Of a stretch of 64,000 bases of DNA, positions 35,303-47,281 are shown piece after piece. The DNA is taken from NCBI GenBank assembly GCA_000151295.1, contig GG745353.1:750805-814804 (forward strand), given 5' to 3'. Each line of letters starts with the position of its first letter. Position 1 is the stretch's first letter. Both the position numbers and the translations under genes were made by a program. The notes beneath the pieces were generated by a model, which was not told where the DNA came from, ran no database searches, and saw nothing but the letters and a program-made list of their open reading frames with translations. Source of the stretch: Allomyces macrogynus ATCC 38327. Taxonomy: Eukaryota; Blastocladiomycota; Blastocladiomycetes; Blastocladiales; Blastocladiaceae.

Positions 35303-36024
35303 ACCGATTGTCGTTGGGGTCGTTATTATATTATTTGCATGTAGGTATACTTATATCCAGTGCGCTCTGGCAGATCAATTTTTTCGACACCAGTTCGCGG
35401 TTTTTTTCCTGGTTCACTTGCTCTCGCGGGCTCACTCGTTCGCCAGTGCTCAGCGCTCCGGTCGGCCGATGAAACGAGATACCGAGCAGCCGGCGTTTCA
35501 ACGGCTCTCGGTGCCCCAGTGGGTGGCGAACTCTCGCCAGCTTGTGCAACCCACCACGACGTTGCACCGAAAGCCGTGCGTGTTTGCGCGCCTCTGGCCA
35601 ACACCTTGGAGGATGGTGACCGTAATACCTCGGCTTCTCGAACAGCTGCTCGCACCCGACTTGGTGCAGAGTGAACAACTGGGGTTCATGGGTGCCAGCG
35701 ACTTTCTTCTCGACGATTCTCTCGTCTTGTCCCGCCTCAGGTACCTGGTGTGGATGCTCGCGCCCGACAGCCGAGACTACGAGCGCGCAGTGCGCCGACA
35801 CCGTGATGCCAGTGCTCATGAAGCGTCCAACGCTCACGCGGGGCCCACCGTCGTCGTCAGCGCGTCGATGGGGGCGAACGGCTGCGCGAGGCTGCAACTC
35901 GCGAGGAGGTGGTCGGTGGCAGTGGGGCCAACAAGGGCGCGTCAAGAGGCGTCACAGACGAGATCACTTGACCGCGGCAGCGAGCCCAAAAGCGGCGACG
36001 AGGCCGAACGCCACGGGTCCTCCT
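35303..36024. other. Intergenic, no confident gene
   Basis: About 720 bases. A plus-strand frame over 35620-35830 contains a protein-like stretch (LLEQLLAPDLVQSEQLGF) with fairly even composition, but I found no start, splice partner or family for it. It may be chance or a fragment of an unannotated gene. Confidence 0.4.
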
Positions 36025-36512
36025 CTACTCCAGGGTTAGTGCCGCCGCTGGATACGCTTTGGCCGCGGCGTACGCCACGCGCGCATCCCTTGCCGCCCGC
36101 TTGCCGCCGCGGCGGATGCCAAGTCTCCGCGCCAATGGGTTCGCCCTACAATGTCGGCGATGCGCTGATCATGAAGCGCGCGCGCCGCGCGTCGTTGGCG
36201 ATGCTGACGAGCTGCTGCAGGCGTACGCACTCATCGCCATCTGCCGCCGGGTCCTTGCTGCCGACTGGTCGCGCTTGACGCACACCTTCTCGAGAAATGG
36301 GCAACGTCTGACCCATCGGGTTGAAAACTTGAGGTCGCCCACGCGTGTGCGCCGCGCTTTACGAGACGCTCTCCCTTTCCTTCAACGTCCTCGCCCATTG
36401 CGCGTCCTGCTCCTGCTGCAGCTGTTGCCGCCGCAGTTTCCCGCGGCCAATCCCAGCTTGTGTGTGCCCGCGGCAGGGTCGCCATCGAAACCGGCCTTCA
36501 CGAAACACGCAT
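36025..36512 (-). CDS. Putative small coiled-coil protein (spliced, tentative)
   Basis: Pieces of minus-strand frame with strongly GC-rich third positions can be joined into a protein of roughly 90 residues: a tiny ATG exon at 36510-36512 plus one base; a Gln/Glu-rich helix (LRRQQLQQEQDAQWARTLK, near 36360-36445); a second piece (CVRLQQLVSIANDARRARF, near 36150-36225); and a last exon (DARVAYAAAKAYPAAALTLE) ending at 36025. The last intron (GTAGGG...CAAG, 61 bases) fits phase; the other two junctions are uncertain, with alternative donors GTAAAG and GTCTCG. No family is recognised. Its start lies 209 bases from the divergent acyl-CoA synthetase copy 2. Confidence 0.35.
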
Positions 36513-36527
36513 TGCTTTTGCCGGTCC

Positions 36528-36534
36528 TATAAAG
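36528..36534 (+). promoter_or_regulatory. TATA box (TATAAAG) of ACSL copy 2
   Basis: CCTATAAAGC lies 188 bases before the ATG of acyl-CoA synthetase copy 2. It is the only clear TATA motif in this intergenic interval and points towards that gene. Confidence 0.5.
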
Positions 36535-36721
36535 CTCGGCCATCGCCGCGCCCGCTCTCGTGCTCCAGCTGTCCTCGCGCGCGAACCCCTCTTTGCCCTC
36601 GTTCTCGCTCTATCTCGCGCAACGCTTGGCCATTACTCGTACTCGCGACCGACCCGACTGCGCGTTTCAGCACCATCTCTACTCTTTTTGCCGCCGCGTC
36701 CCGCCTTGAACCCGATTCGCG

Positions 36722-39251
36722 ATGCCCAAGCAAGTCTGGACCAACACGTCGTTCACCATCGAGTCGCCCGATGCTGTCGAGGAGCCCGGTTACGGCAAGG
36801 TATGACCGGAACGCGTCGTCGCGAGCAGCTCTTGCTCGCCGCATGCAAATCGGCTAAGTGCTTGCGAGCCCGAACACGTCGATGCTCACGTTTTGTGGAT
36901 CGTTTCCGCGTTGTAGGCTCGCCGCGCCGCGTACCTCGCAGGCAAGGACCTCATCGACATGCCGCCAGGCGTCAATTCGCTGCACGAAAACTTTTTGACG
37001 GGCCTGAAGATTTCGAGTGCGTGATTTGCTACCATTTGCCGATGTTTTTGGCGATGCCGGTGAAAGCTGATTCGCTTGCGACGCGTCTGTCTCGCCTTGT
37101 AGCCGACTCTCCTTTCCTTGGCCATCGCACGCGCGACGAGGACGGCAAAGTCGGTCCGTACGTGTGGCAAACGTACAACGAGGTCTACAAGCGCGTCAAG
37201 AACCTTGGGTTCGTGCTCCATCTCTTTTTTCGCGCCGCTTCGCCCGCTGTGGTCGTCTTGTCCAGTGATCTGATCACGCCGTGATCCCCTGCAACAAACA
37301 GCTCTGGTCTCGCACAACGCGGTCTGAATCGGCAAGATCCCGTGGGTCTCTACTCGATCAACCGTCCGGAATGGTCGCTCGGGCAGCAAGCGTCCTACAT
37401 GTATGCCTACACGACGGTGCCGCTCTACGACACGCTCGGCGACGAGGCGATCGAGTACATTATCAACCAGACGGAAATGCGCGTGTGCTTTGCGACCTAC
37501 GACAAGGCGCAAAAGCTCATCAAGCTCAAGGCCAAGCTGCCGACGCTCGACACGATTGTAGTCATGGACACGTTCCCGGAGTCATTCATTCCAGATTCCA
37601 AGGCGTTTGGCGTCGACGTGATTGCCATCACGGCGCTCGAGGCGCAGGGTGCACAGGTCGTGACGGAACCGAACCGGCCGGGGCCTGATGATTGCGCGAC
37701 GATTTGCTACACGTCCGGTACGTGTTGCGTTGCTCTGACGGCGACGATTTGCACGTGCGCTTGCTCACGCTCATTCGCTCCGATTCCGCGCTTGCTCTAG
37801 GCACGACGGGTTTGCCAAAGGGTGTCATCCTCTCCCACCGCAACATTCTCTCGGTCGCTACCGCCGTCAACTACCGGTGCCAGAACCGCCGGTTCACGCT
37901 CATCACGCCCAACGAAATCCACATTTCGTTCTTGCCCATGGCGCACGTGTTCGAGCTCGTGCTGCAGCAGCTCGTCATCATGAACGGCGCCCGTATCGGT
38001 TTCTACGCGGGCGACACCGGCAAGCTCCTTGACGACGTGGCCGAGTTGCGGCCGACCGTGTTCGTCGCTGTGCCTCGTCTTTTCAACGTACGGCCTCGAC
38101 TTCGACCTCTACCTGTTTCTTCTTCATCGACATGCATTTCCTGACCCCTCTCCACCCTTTTCCACTCTAATAGCGTATCTACGACAAGGTCCTGTCCGGC
38201 GTCAAGGCCAAGGGCGGCGCCGCGGCGTTCCTGTTCAAGACGGCCATGGCGCAAAAGCAGGCCGGGCTCAAGCGCGGCACCGTCAACCACTGGCTGTGGG
38301 ACAAGCTCGTCTTCGCGAACGTGCGCGCCAAGCTCGGTGGTCGGTGCCGGTTCCTGTTCACCGGTTCCGCCCCTATCGCGCCCGACGTTCTGCAGTTCCT
38401 GCGCGCGTGCTTCTCGTGCGACGTGTTTGAGGGCTACGGCCAGACTGAGACCTCGGCCGGTCTGTCGATCACCTTCTCAGGCGATTACTCGGCGGGCCAC
38501 GTCGGCGTGCCGCTGGGCTGCTGCGAGGTCCGGCTGCGCGATATTCCGGAGATGAACTACACGTCCAAGGACGAGCCGCGTCCGCGTGGCGAAATTACCG
38601 TCCGCGGCAATTCGATCTTTTCTGGGTATTTTAAGGCTCCCGATAAGACGGCCGAGACGCTCGAGAATGGGTGGTGCCGAACGGGGGATGTCGGGCAGTG
38701 GGACGAGTTTGGTCGGTTGGTGATTATCGATCGCGTCAAGGTACGCTCCGTCGCCATCTCTCTCCACCCTTTTCGAATCGCTACCGTCGCTGACTCGCTC
38801 GCTCTTCGTGCCACTTTTCTAGTGCATCTTCAAGCTCGCGCAGGGAGAGTACATTGCGCCCGAGAAGATCGAGAACGTCTACTGCAAGCACGAGCTCGTG
38901 GCGCAGGCCTACGTGCACGGCGACTCGCTGCAGGCGTCACTCGTTGGCGTGATCGTGCCCGACGAAGAGTCGTTCATTCCGTGGGCCAAGGCGCAAGGGT
39001 TCGAGGGCGAGTCGCTTGCCGACTTTGTCGACCAGCCCGAACTCAAAAAGAAGCTTTTGCAACAGCTCGTTGCGTACGGCAAGGCGTCGGGGCTCAAAGG
39101 GTTCGAAAACATTCGCGCTCTCACGCTCGAGGCCGAGCAGTTTACGATCGACAACAACTTGCTCACGCCCACGTTCAAGCTGCGCCGCAACGACGCCAAG
39201 AACAAGTACCAGGCGCAGATCGATGCCATGTACGCGTCGCTCAACGCATGA
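36722..39251 (+). CDS. Long-chain acyl-CoA synthetase, copy 2 (7 exons)
   Basis: Exons 36722-36799, 36917-37016, 37103-37208, 37302-37717, 37801-38087, 38174-38740 and 38823-39251 give 660 residues with closed phases. It is the same enzyme family as the gene at 24146 and clearly its paralogue (shared [50 protein letters not shown]). Seen: the AMP-binding loop [37 protein letters not shown] and VIIDRVK before the last intron. It has no peroxisomal signal. Four introns sit at the same sites as in copy 1; two others (at 38088 and 38741) are absent from copy 1, and five of copy 1 are absent here. The predicted protein has few low-complexity inserts. Confidence 0.95.
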
Positions 39252-40467
39252 GGTGCTCGGAAAGCAAGGTGGAAACAAAGGAGAGCAAGACGCGGCTGGC
39301 TCGTCTGCTGGCGGCGGACCCAAGGAAGTGGAATTTGTTTTTTGTTGTTTGTTGCTGTTGACGTTTCGGTTAGTGCCCTGGTGGCCCTTTGCTTGGGCCC
39401 CGTCCCGGTCCTGTGGGCCGATTTTGCGGGCTTGTAAATACTCGATTCCAAAGAATAGACGCTGCTCAATCTGGGCGTATCGTTGTCGTGGGAGGATGCG
39501 AGCCGCCCGCCGCTGTTTTGGCCGTGAATAACTGGCGCTCCCGCCAACCTCGCTGACCAACTGATATTGCTTTCCCGCCGCGCAGGGCTTGAACTTGCAC
39601 CTTCACCCAGTCGGGCAGATCTGACTGCACTGGGGGACTGGTCATCGACGCTGATGAATGAAGCGCAAGACAGGAACTGTAACTGGGTGGAGAATGTCCA
39701 TCTCGTTCTTGCAAATGAAAAGGTCAAACGACGCTCGCCCCGTCTCACAGCCATGACATCCTCCTGTTTTATGACTCTAGCAAATCAAATAACAGCCCAG
39801 TCAGCCGACTGCTTGCTCGCCATGGCCAAAAATTGACTTCTTAGCGATTCCATGAGCATAAAACCAGCATTGAGCTCTGTCCTGACAGTCTTTTCGTGCA
39901 CGATGGCCCTCAGTCTCGAACGGGTGCAGCGGGCAAAAAACCCGGTCAAGTTGGCGAGGGAAGGGGTGAAGAGAATGGTAACCTTCCGACATTCGGACCG
40001 GGATTTGATCATGCAGCCTGACCGATCAAATGTAGCCAGTTTAGCGAACTGGTTACAAGAGCTTGTGATTCAGATGAACATTGTCTTTTTATCATTCCTA
40101 ACGAAAGACCGATGTGATCGGTCCCTCGTTTTTCTTCAAATGCTTGCGAATGCTTCCATGACAGAGCTTCTGTCGCCCACCAAGTCGACGCGACTCGGCG
40201 CGACTCCATTCTTTGGCAACGAGCATCATTCAAGAAATGTCATGCCGATAAATAAACCTATCACCATCCACGACCAGCTGTCCTCCTCCCATCCCACGCT
40301 CCACCACGCCGCACGACGCGACATCCCCACCTTTCTCCCTCGAGTCGAGCAATTCAAATAACGGCGCACCCACCCTCGCGCCAACTGTTTGGTCCAAAAC
40401 TGGTGAAAAAGAATAAACAAAAACCGCCATCCAAAAAAACGACGAGACAATCTAGAAACAAGCTCTT
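39252..40467. other. 1.2 kb gap between ACSL copy 2 and the OST-HTH gene
   Basis: Tail-to-tail interval with noticeably lower GC than its surroundings, particularly 39650-40450. A 169-codon plus-strand frame (39852-40361) is the longest inside; it has no recognisable motif and no codon bias like the genes here, so I do not call it. Confidence 0.5.
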
Positions 40468-43331
40468 TTACGGCTTGCCGTAACTCGCCACGACGGGCGA
40501 CGCCGGGTTCGCGGGTGACGCGGGCCCGGCCGACCCGTGGTTGCGCATCGACGTGCTCGGGCGCACGACAAACGTGAACGGCGCGTCGTCGTCCTCCGAC
40601 TCGGACGCGTCGTTTTGGTGCGCTGCCGCGGCCGCGGCGGGCGGCGGGGACGGCAAGTGCTGCTGCTGCTGCTGCGGCTGCGACTGCAGTTGCGGTTGAA
40701 CGGGCGGGTACTGCCCCTGCAGCTGCTGCTGGTCCACCGCGTACAGGTGGTGGTGCTGGTGCTGGTGGTGGTACTGCGCCTGCGCGGGCGCGTGGTACTG
40801 CTGGTGGTGCTGCTGCTGGTGATGATGGTGGTGCGGGTGATGGTGGTAGAACGCAGCCTCGTCGCCCGCATGCGGCACGTCATCCACATCGCGGAACGCG
40901 CCGTACTGCGCGCGAATCGCGGGCCACTGCGCGGCGCACTTGCGTTCGCGGACCGTCACCTCGACATCCCCATTCACACCGAGCCGCGTGAGCCGCACGA
41001 TCCCACGGCGTTCAGCGTCCGCCAAGTACTCAGACAACTTGCGCCAGGGCGCGAGGTCGCCGCGGGCAAACATGGGTTTCAGGAGCGGGCCGATGGCCGG
41101 GGTGCGAATCGGCGGCGGGTACCGCATCCGCGCCATGCAGAAGGCGTGCATGAGCGGCACGTACGGGAGCAAGTCGGCGTCGGAGAGCGGCGTGTCGTCG
41201 AGATCAGGCGACGACGTGGACGCGGGCATTGCATAGTCGTTGACGGTCACGGCCGGGACGGCGGCCGCCGAAACGGGACCGGTCCCGCCGGACAGGGACA
41301 CGGCCGACGCGGACCGCGCGAGTGCGCCGTTGGCCGTCGCGCCGGAAATGAGCACCGAGTCGGGCGAGTAGCTCGCCCATTGCAGGAGCAGGTGCGGAGC
41401 GACGACGCGCAACAGGCATCGTGATCCTTGGTGGTGTAGGCGCAACAGGCCGCATTCCTGCGCGGCTTGCAGGTAGAGCTTGAGCGACGCGAACGGGTCC
41501 ATGGTCGACTTGAGAATGCCGCCGAGGAGCGACAGGTCAATGGCATTGACGTAGTTGGGACCGAGACGGTCAATAATGGCCGGGTGGTGCAGAGCGTGGT
41601 AGAGTGGGCCAAACGACACGAGACGCAACGGAATGTGCTCCGAGTCTGGCGGCGGGCCGAGCGGGACAAGTTTGCTGCGGCGCGCGCTGCTGCCGTTAGC
41701 GGCAGCCGCAGCGGCCGGGTCCTGGTACCCGTCGGCCGACAGGTAGGTTGCACTCGACGACGTCTTGAGCGGTGAGCCCGTTGCGGCACCGGCAGTCGCG
41801 GGGTTGAGTTTGGACGGCGAGTAGCCCGCGGCGAGACCAGCGAGGTGCGTGGCCGACCCGCCACTGGCCGCCAGCGCCGACAAGTGCGTCGCCGACGCAG
41901 CACGGTCCGTCAAGTAAGTGGCCGATGCGGTGCGCGGCAAGCCCGACCACAGCAAGTCTTCCATGGCCTTGTGCTGGATGCCCGGCACCGACGCAGCGAG
42001 CTGCGCGGGCAACGACGTGATCCAGATGATGCGCGTGTGGCCTGCGTTCGCAATGTGCCTAGATGGAGCGCAAATGAGGTCAGAACTGGCTCAAACTGAC
42101 GCCACAAAGCGAGACCAAAGCGCGACGTACGTCAAGGCCGGCTGAATCGCGGCGCTATCCGAGACAATAGTGATGTGCACGACGCCCACAAGAACAAGTC
42201 GTAGCAGTTCGGTCACGGCCTGCAAGTCAGTCGCATCCAGGACCATGGCCTGCGCAGGCAACTGCAGGTTCCACTGGCGCAGCGCCGCGGCGGCCGAGGG
42301 GGTCGACAGGACCGTCAGTGCCGTCTGCGAGTCGCGCAGCGACTGGTGTAGCGTGAGGACGCCATGGTACTGGCGCACGAGCAGGTCCTGGCCAGAGACG
42401 AGCGTGCCAGCAAACTGCACCGTCGATTCGTTCTGGAATAAGAGAACAACAACATGGCCAGAGTGAGACACGGGCGAACAATGAGCAAGACCAGCGATAG
42501 CGAGGCGGAACCCTTGGATAAGCCGCAGTGATACGCACCCCAATACGTGTATCCCAAACAAGGGCCGACATGGGCGCGCTCGACGCGACTGCATTGGTGC
42601 CCGTGGCGAGCGATGGCGCCGTGAGCGGCGTACTGGAAAACATGCTCGCCGCGCCAGGACCCAAGTTGTGCTAAATGGCCAAAAAAGCGCGTCAAGGAAC
42701 CATGCCTGCGGACGTGAACAATCGAACCAACTTGGTCACAGCGTACCAGCGACAGCGAACTCATTGACCGCTCCAGCGCTTCGTGCGCATGCCACGCCTC
42801 GAGCGCATCGAGTTGCTGGCGGTGCGCCGCGAGCTGCGTTGTGCTTGCGCCGCTGAACAGTCGCTCAGGCGGCAAGTACGGCTCGAGCCCGGCTGCCAGT
42901 GCAGCAGCGGCGGGCAAATGCGCAAGACTCGCCGACTTGAGCGCCAGGGGCCCGCGCGCGGGAGCAGCAGGCCAACCGCCGAGCGCTTGCAAGTTGGCGC
43001 CCGAGGCGGCGCGCGACACTGGCAAGACGGCCGATGCGGCCGCCAGACCGGCGAGCGACACGTACGACGCAGACTTGGCGGGAGGCGCAACGGCAGCAGA
43101 AGCACGCGATGCGGCTGCGGGCGGAACGAGCGCCGATGGCACCGACGTCGTCCACGACCCGCGGCGCGCGCCAGCGAGACCGGGCGGCATACCTGTAGCG
43201 TTGGGCGCGCGATGGCCGTCAAACGGGTCCCAGGCGGCGTGGAATGCTTGCGAAGTCGCGGCTGCAGCAGTCGAACCGGTGGGCGGGGCGGGCGACATGG
43301 CGGGCGACGGCGGGAGGCCGTGCGACGCCAT
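40468..43331 (-). CDS. Protein with OST-HTH (LOTUS)-like domain and His/Gln-rich tail
   Basis: Minus-strand exons 42747-43331, 42539-42670, 42131-42432 and 40468-42058 give 869 residues; all phases close. Seen: an Ala/Ser/Pro-rich N-terminus (about 1-240); an alpha/beta region over about 240-390 with VHITIVSDSA and TRIIWITSLPAQL, which has the look of a PIN/NYN-type fold but lacks a clear acidic active site; a first winged-helix-like block (LSLLGGILKSTMDPFASLKL); and a second (LKPMFARGDLAPWRKLSEYL...RRGIVRLTRL) that fits the OST-HTH pattern. OST-HTH domains bind RNA or DEAD-box helicases in RNA-granule proteins such as MARF1. The tail has His/Gln runs. Start context GCCATGG. The family call is inference; an RNA-related role is plausible but unproven. 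Confidence 0.7.
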
Positions 43332-43997
43332 GGCGGCAGTTTCTTGGTGAAGCCGATGTACTGAAGATGCTTGTCGCTGCGGACAGAGAGGGGAAGATGA
43401 TGTACGCGACAGGAACGGCGGCGCGCGGCAGACGCAATGCTGCCGACCTTGCAGCGGGTGCAACCGGGAGCAAGACGGCAGGCGGGGCGACGGCGACGGA
43501 CTGGGAAGAGCAGACACGGACGGACGCGCGCGCGAGAGAAGAGAGAGAAGAGACGCAAAGGGCAGAACCGGAAGAGCGCGATGCAACCGAGCGTCGCGGC
43601 ACAGAGAGGGGAGGACCGGGCGGATTGCGAACAAGGAACGAGGCGGTGATTGGAATCAAGATTGGCCCTGCTTTGCCACGCATCCGTCAGCCCACATGCG
43701 CATTCGAGTCACTTCACCACCAACACGCCCTTTTCACGCTGCCCGCCTCGTGGGCAAGCCGCTCCTCGTCACCGCGTGCTGTCCAGAGTGATCAGTCGGC
43801 AGTGCATCGCGATTTCAGTAACTCCAGCGTCGAACGCATCACCCGGTGTATTTCCATCCTGCACGAGGCAAGCGTGAACTAAAAGATTAACTATTTACAA
43901 ATTGGAGGATCCCTCCCTCATCTCACCACCCGGCACACCTCGTCAACCGCCGGCGCCGGTGCCGTTCACGCGACGCTCGTCTCTGGTCGTCGACAGC
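43332..43997. other. Intergenic, promoter of OST-HTH gene and Hsp104 3' flank
   Basis: About 670 bases. Immediately upstream of the OST-HTH gene the minus strand is CT-rich (43400-43560), as expected of a 5' leader. No gene or TATA box is seen. Confidence 0.5.
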
Positions 43998-46930
43998 TTA
44001 GTCCATGTCCATGTCGACGTCCTGCTCCTCGGGCTTGTATCCGCGGTAGGCGCCCGCGGCCGTGCGTGCATTCCCACTCGTCGGCACCTGGCGGCGCGTC
44101 AGGTAGGGCGACCCCTGCGCGCTGCCGCTCACGGACCCGGGCCGCGTGCCCGTGACCGCATACGCCAAGTGCGTGCCCGTCGGGTCGGCGTCGACCGTGA
44201 CTTGCATGTAGTCGCTGAGCTGGTTGGCGACTATCAACTTGGACAGGTGCGTGACGACTTCGTGCTCGAGGTACCGGCGCACGGGCCGCCCGCCGTACTG
44301 CGGGTCCCACGAGTCGCGCAAGATCACATCAACCGCCGCGTCGGTCACCTCGAGCGAAATGTGCCGCTGCTTGAGCCGCGCGCGCACCGTCTCGAGCTGG
44401 CGCCGGGCAATCCCGCGCAAATCGGCCTTGCCGAGCGGACGGAAAAGGACCACGTCGTCGAGCCGGTTCAGGAACTCGGGGCGGAAGTGCCGCTTCACGT
44501 CCTGCATGACGCGGTCACGGATCGCTTGCGGGATCACCGGTGGGACGGCGCCCGCGTCCGTCTCCATCATCGACGCCGACGCCATCATTTCGGCCAAGTG
44601 GTGCGACCCGAGGTTCGACGTGAGAATCACGACGACGTTCTGGAAATCGACAGTGCGTCCCATGCCGTCCGTGAGTCGCCCGTCGTCGAGCACTTGAAGC
44701 AGCACGTTGAGCACTTGCGGGTGCGCCTTTTCCACCTCGTCGAAGAGCACGACGTTGTAGGGCCGGCGCCGGATCGCCTCGGTCAGCTGCCCGCCCTCCT
44801 CGTGGCCGACGTATCCGGGCGGGCTGCCAATCAGGCGCGAGACAGCGTGCTGCTCCATATATTCGGACATGTCGATGCGCACGATATGCTTGTCGTCGTC
44901 AAAAAGCTGCTCGGCGAGCGCCTTGGCCGTCTCGGTCTTACCCGTGCCCGTGGGCCCGAGGAACAGGAACGAGCCCGTAGGCTGAGTCGGCCGTGCGAGA
45001 CCGGCACGCGACCGGATCACCGCGTCGGCAATGGCCTTGATCGCCTCGTCCTGGCCGACGACGCGCTTGTGCAGTTCCTGCTCGAGGTGCAGCAGCCGGT
45101 CGGCCTGCGACTTGGACAGCTTGCTAACGGGAATGCCCGTCCACCGCGCGACAATCTGGTTGATGTGCTCGGCCGTGACCACTTCCTGCAGCATCGACCC
45201 GCCGGCGTCGGCGCCCATGGCGTCGCCGTGGAACGCCTGCTCTTGGTCGCGTGCGCGCTTGGCGGCGACAATCTCGGCGAGCCGCTTCTCGACGTCGGGC
45301 AGCGCATAGTACTCGATATCAGCGGCCGTGGCCACATCCCCACGGCGCTTGGCAATCTCGGCCTTGTTCTTGAGGTCCTCGAGCTTTTGCGTGAGTGCGC
45401 GAATCTGGTCGACGGACCCCTTTTCGCGCGCGTACTTGGCCTTGAGCGGCTTGAGCTCGTCCTGGATCCGTGCCATTTCCTCGCTCACGCGGTCGCGGCG
45501 CTCCTGGATCGTCGGGTCTTCCTGCTCCTTGGCTAGCGCCGTCTGCTCAATCTCGAGCTGCAGGTACCGGCGCTCGAGCTGGTCGATGATTTCGGGCTGC
45601 GAGTCGAGCTGCACGCGCACGTGCGCACAGGCCTCGTCGAGCAAGTCAATGGCCTTGTCGGGCAAGAACCGGTTCGTGATGTACCGCGCCGAGAGCTGCG
45701 CGGCCGCGACAATCGCCGAGTCGAGGATGCGCACCCCGTGGTGCGACTCGTACCGGTTCTTGAGCCCGCGCAGAATCGAGACCGTGTCGGGCACCGACGG
45801 TTCGCCCACAAACACTTGCTGGAACCGGCGCTCAAACGCGGGATCTTTCTCGACATACTTCTTGTACTCGTCGAGCGTCGTCGCACCAATGCACCGCAGC
45901 TCGCCGCGGGCAAGCATCGGCTTGAGCAAGTTGGCCGCGTCCATCGACCCTTCGCCTTTCCCGGCGCCGAGCACCGTGTGGATCTCGTCAATGAAGAGAA
46001 TAATTTGGCCGTCCGAGTCCTTGACTTCCTTCAACACGGCCTTGAGCCGCTCTTCAAACTCGCCGCGGTACTTGGCGCCGGCAACCAGCGCGCCCATATC
46101 GAGCGCGTAGATCTTGCACTGCAGGTTCTGCGGGACGTCGCGGCGCACGATCCGGTGCGCGAGCCCTTCGACAATCGCCGTCTTGCCCGTGCCCGGCGCG
46201 CCAATCAAGACCGGGTTTGATTTCGTGCGGCGCGAGAGGACCTGGATCACGCGGCGGATCTCGTCGTCGCGACCCAACACCGGGTCGAGTTTCCCCTGTT
46301 CGCAGAGCGCGACCAGGTCAATCGCGTACTTTGACAACGCCTCGTACGTCTCATCGCCCGACTTGGACTCGACGCGGCGGTTGCCGCGGATCCCGGCGAC
46401 CGCATTCTCAATGGCCTTGACCGTCGACCCGCCGGCGGTGATCGCAGCCTTGACGTCGTTGTCGACCTCGAGCAAAGCGAGCAAGACGTGGTCGACGGCC
46501 ACGTGCGAGTCCTTTTGCTTCTTTTGCAGGTCCTGCGCGGCTTTCAGGACTTTGTGCGTCGCCGGCGCGAGCGAGAGTTGTTCCGGGGGCGGCGACTGCG
46601 CGGGGAGCTTGTTCACGGCGCGCCGCAACGCGCGCTCGACGGAAGTCGCGTCGGCGCCGGCCTTGGCGAGCACGTTGCGGAAAAACGCGTCCGGGTCGTC
46701 GAGCAGCGCGCACGCCAGGTGCGCTGGGTAGAGCTGCACGTGCTCAAACTCGCGCGCCGACTCGATGGCTGCCTGAAGCACCTTGGCCGTCTGGATGGAG
46801 ATATCAGTGGGGTCAGTGATCCGTTCGGTGAAGCGGGTGAAGCGGGCGCAGTACGCAAACGTGGCGCTTCGCGGTGAGTGCGGCGTGGAGGGCGTACCTT
46901 GTCGGTCAGACTGTCGGCGTTGAACGACAT
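43998..46930 (-). CDS. HSP104: Hsp104 disaggregase (ClpB family)
   Basis: Minus-strand exons 46898-46930 and 43998-46790 give 941 residues. Hsp104 is a hexameric AAA+ chaperone that pulls proteins out of aggregates together with Hsp70. Seen: Clp N-domain (about 1-150); NBD1 with Walker A GAPGTGKT and Walker B ILFIDEIH; a coiled-coil middle domain (about 410-530); NBD2 with GPTGTGKT and [12 protein letters not shown], sensor region ILTSNLG; and [13 protein letters not shown]. The C-terminal extension ends [10 protein letters not shown], resembling the acidic tail of yeast Hsp104 and arguing for the cytosolic rather than the mitochondrial (Hsp78) form. The 33-base first exon ([11 protein letters not shown]) matches family N-termini; a much longer in-frame extension upstream runs through the TATA box and is rejected. 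Confidence 0.95.
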
Positions 46931-47026
46931 GATGATGCTGATGTTGGTGTGGGTGTGGTGTAGATGGATACGCGGAGACCGCGAGGGTGGTTGGAGAAGC
47001 GGGGCCTTCGCGGCGGGGGCGGTGGA

Positions 47027-47033
47027 CTTTATA
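47027..47033 (-). promoter_or_regulatory. TATA box of HSP104
   Basis: The minus strand reads CCTATAAAGTCC, 97 bases upstream of the HSP104 ATG. The spacing leaves room for a short leader and confirms the start at 46930. Confidence 0.65.
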
Positions 47034-47258
47034 GGCGCGTGCGGTCAACAGTGGCACGGAAACGAACGCGGAGGAGCGAGCACGGTGCGGGGTAGCGGGA
47101 GACTTGCCGGGAACCAGCGAGTGCGGGCGGTGCCGCGTGGCGCAGGCGTGAGGAGCGTGTCTTGGTGCTGGGCAGCATGCGAGTCGTGATGTGCGCCATG
47201 ATGGCGGGCGTGTTGCGCTTCGGTCTGTCTTGTTCGACCGTCGCCCACGGCGTTCGTG

Positions 47259-47281
47259 GAAAATGGTCGAAAATGTTGGAA
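47259..47281. promoter_or_regulatory. Candidate step-type heat shock element
   Basis: Three GAA triplets start at 47259, 47269 and 47279, spaced exactly 10 bases, on the plus strand (three TTC on the HSP104 strand). This matches the step-type arrangement recognised by yeast Hsf1. It lies 226 bases upstream of the HSP104 TATA box. Confidence 0.5.

Noticed and set aside
35235..36278. 347-codon plus-strand open frame
   Set aside because: It begins inside the TMEM70-like gene in another frame and changes character along its length; only a short protein-like stretch near 35640-35830, which is noted in the gap entry.
24146..39251. Interpretation of the region between the two acyl-CoA synthetases as a biosynthetic gene cluster
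   Set aside because: The genes between them (DYRK kinase, tubulin acetyltransferase, COX8, TMEM70-like) are housekeeping and not linked to one pathway.
43902..45536. 544-codon plus-strand open frame
   Set aside because: It is antisense to the highly conserved HSP104 coding exon; Arg/Leu-rich with no motif.
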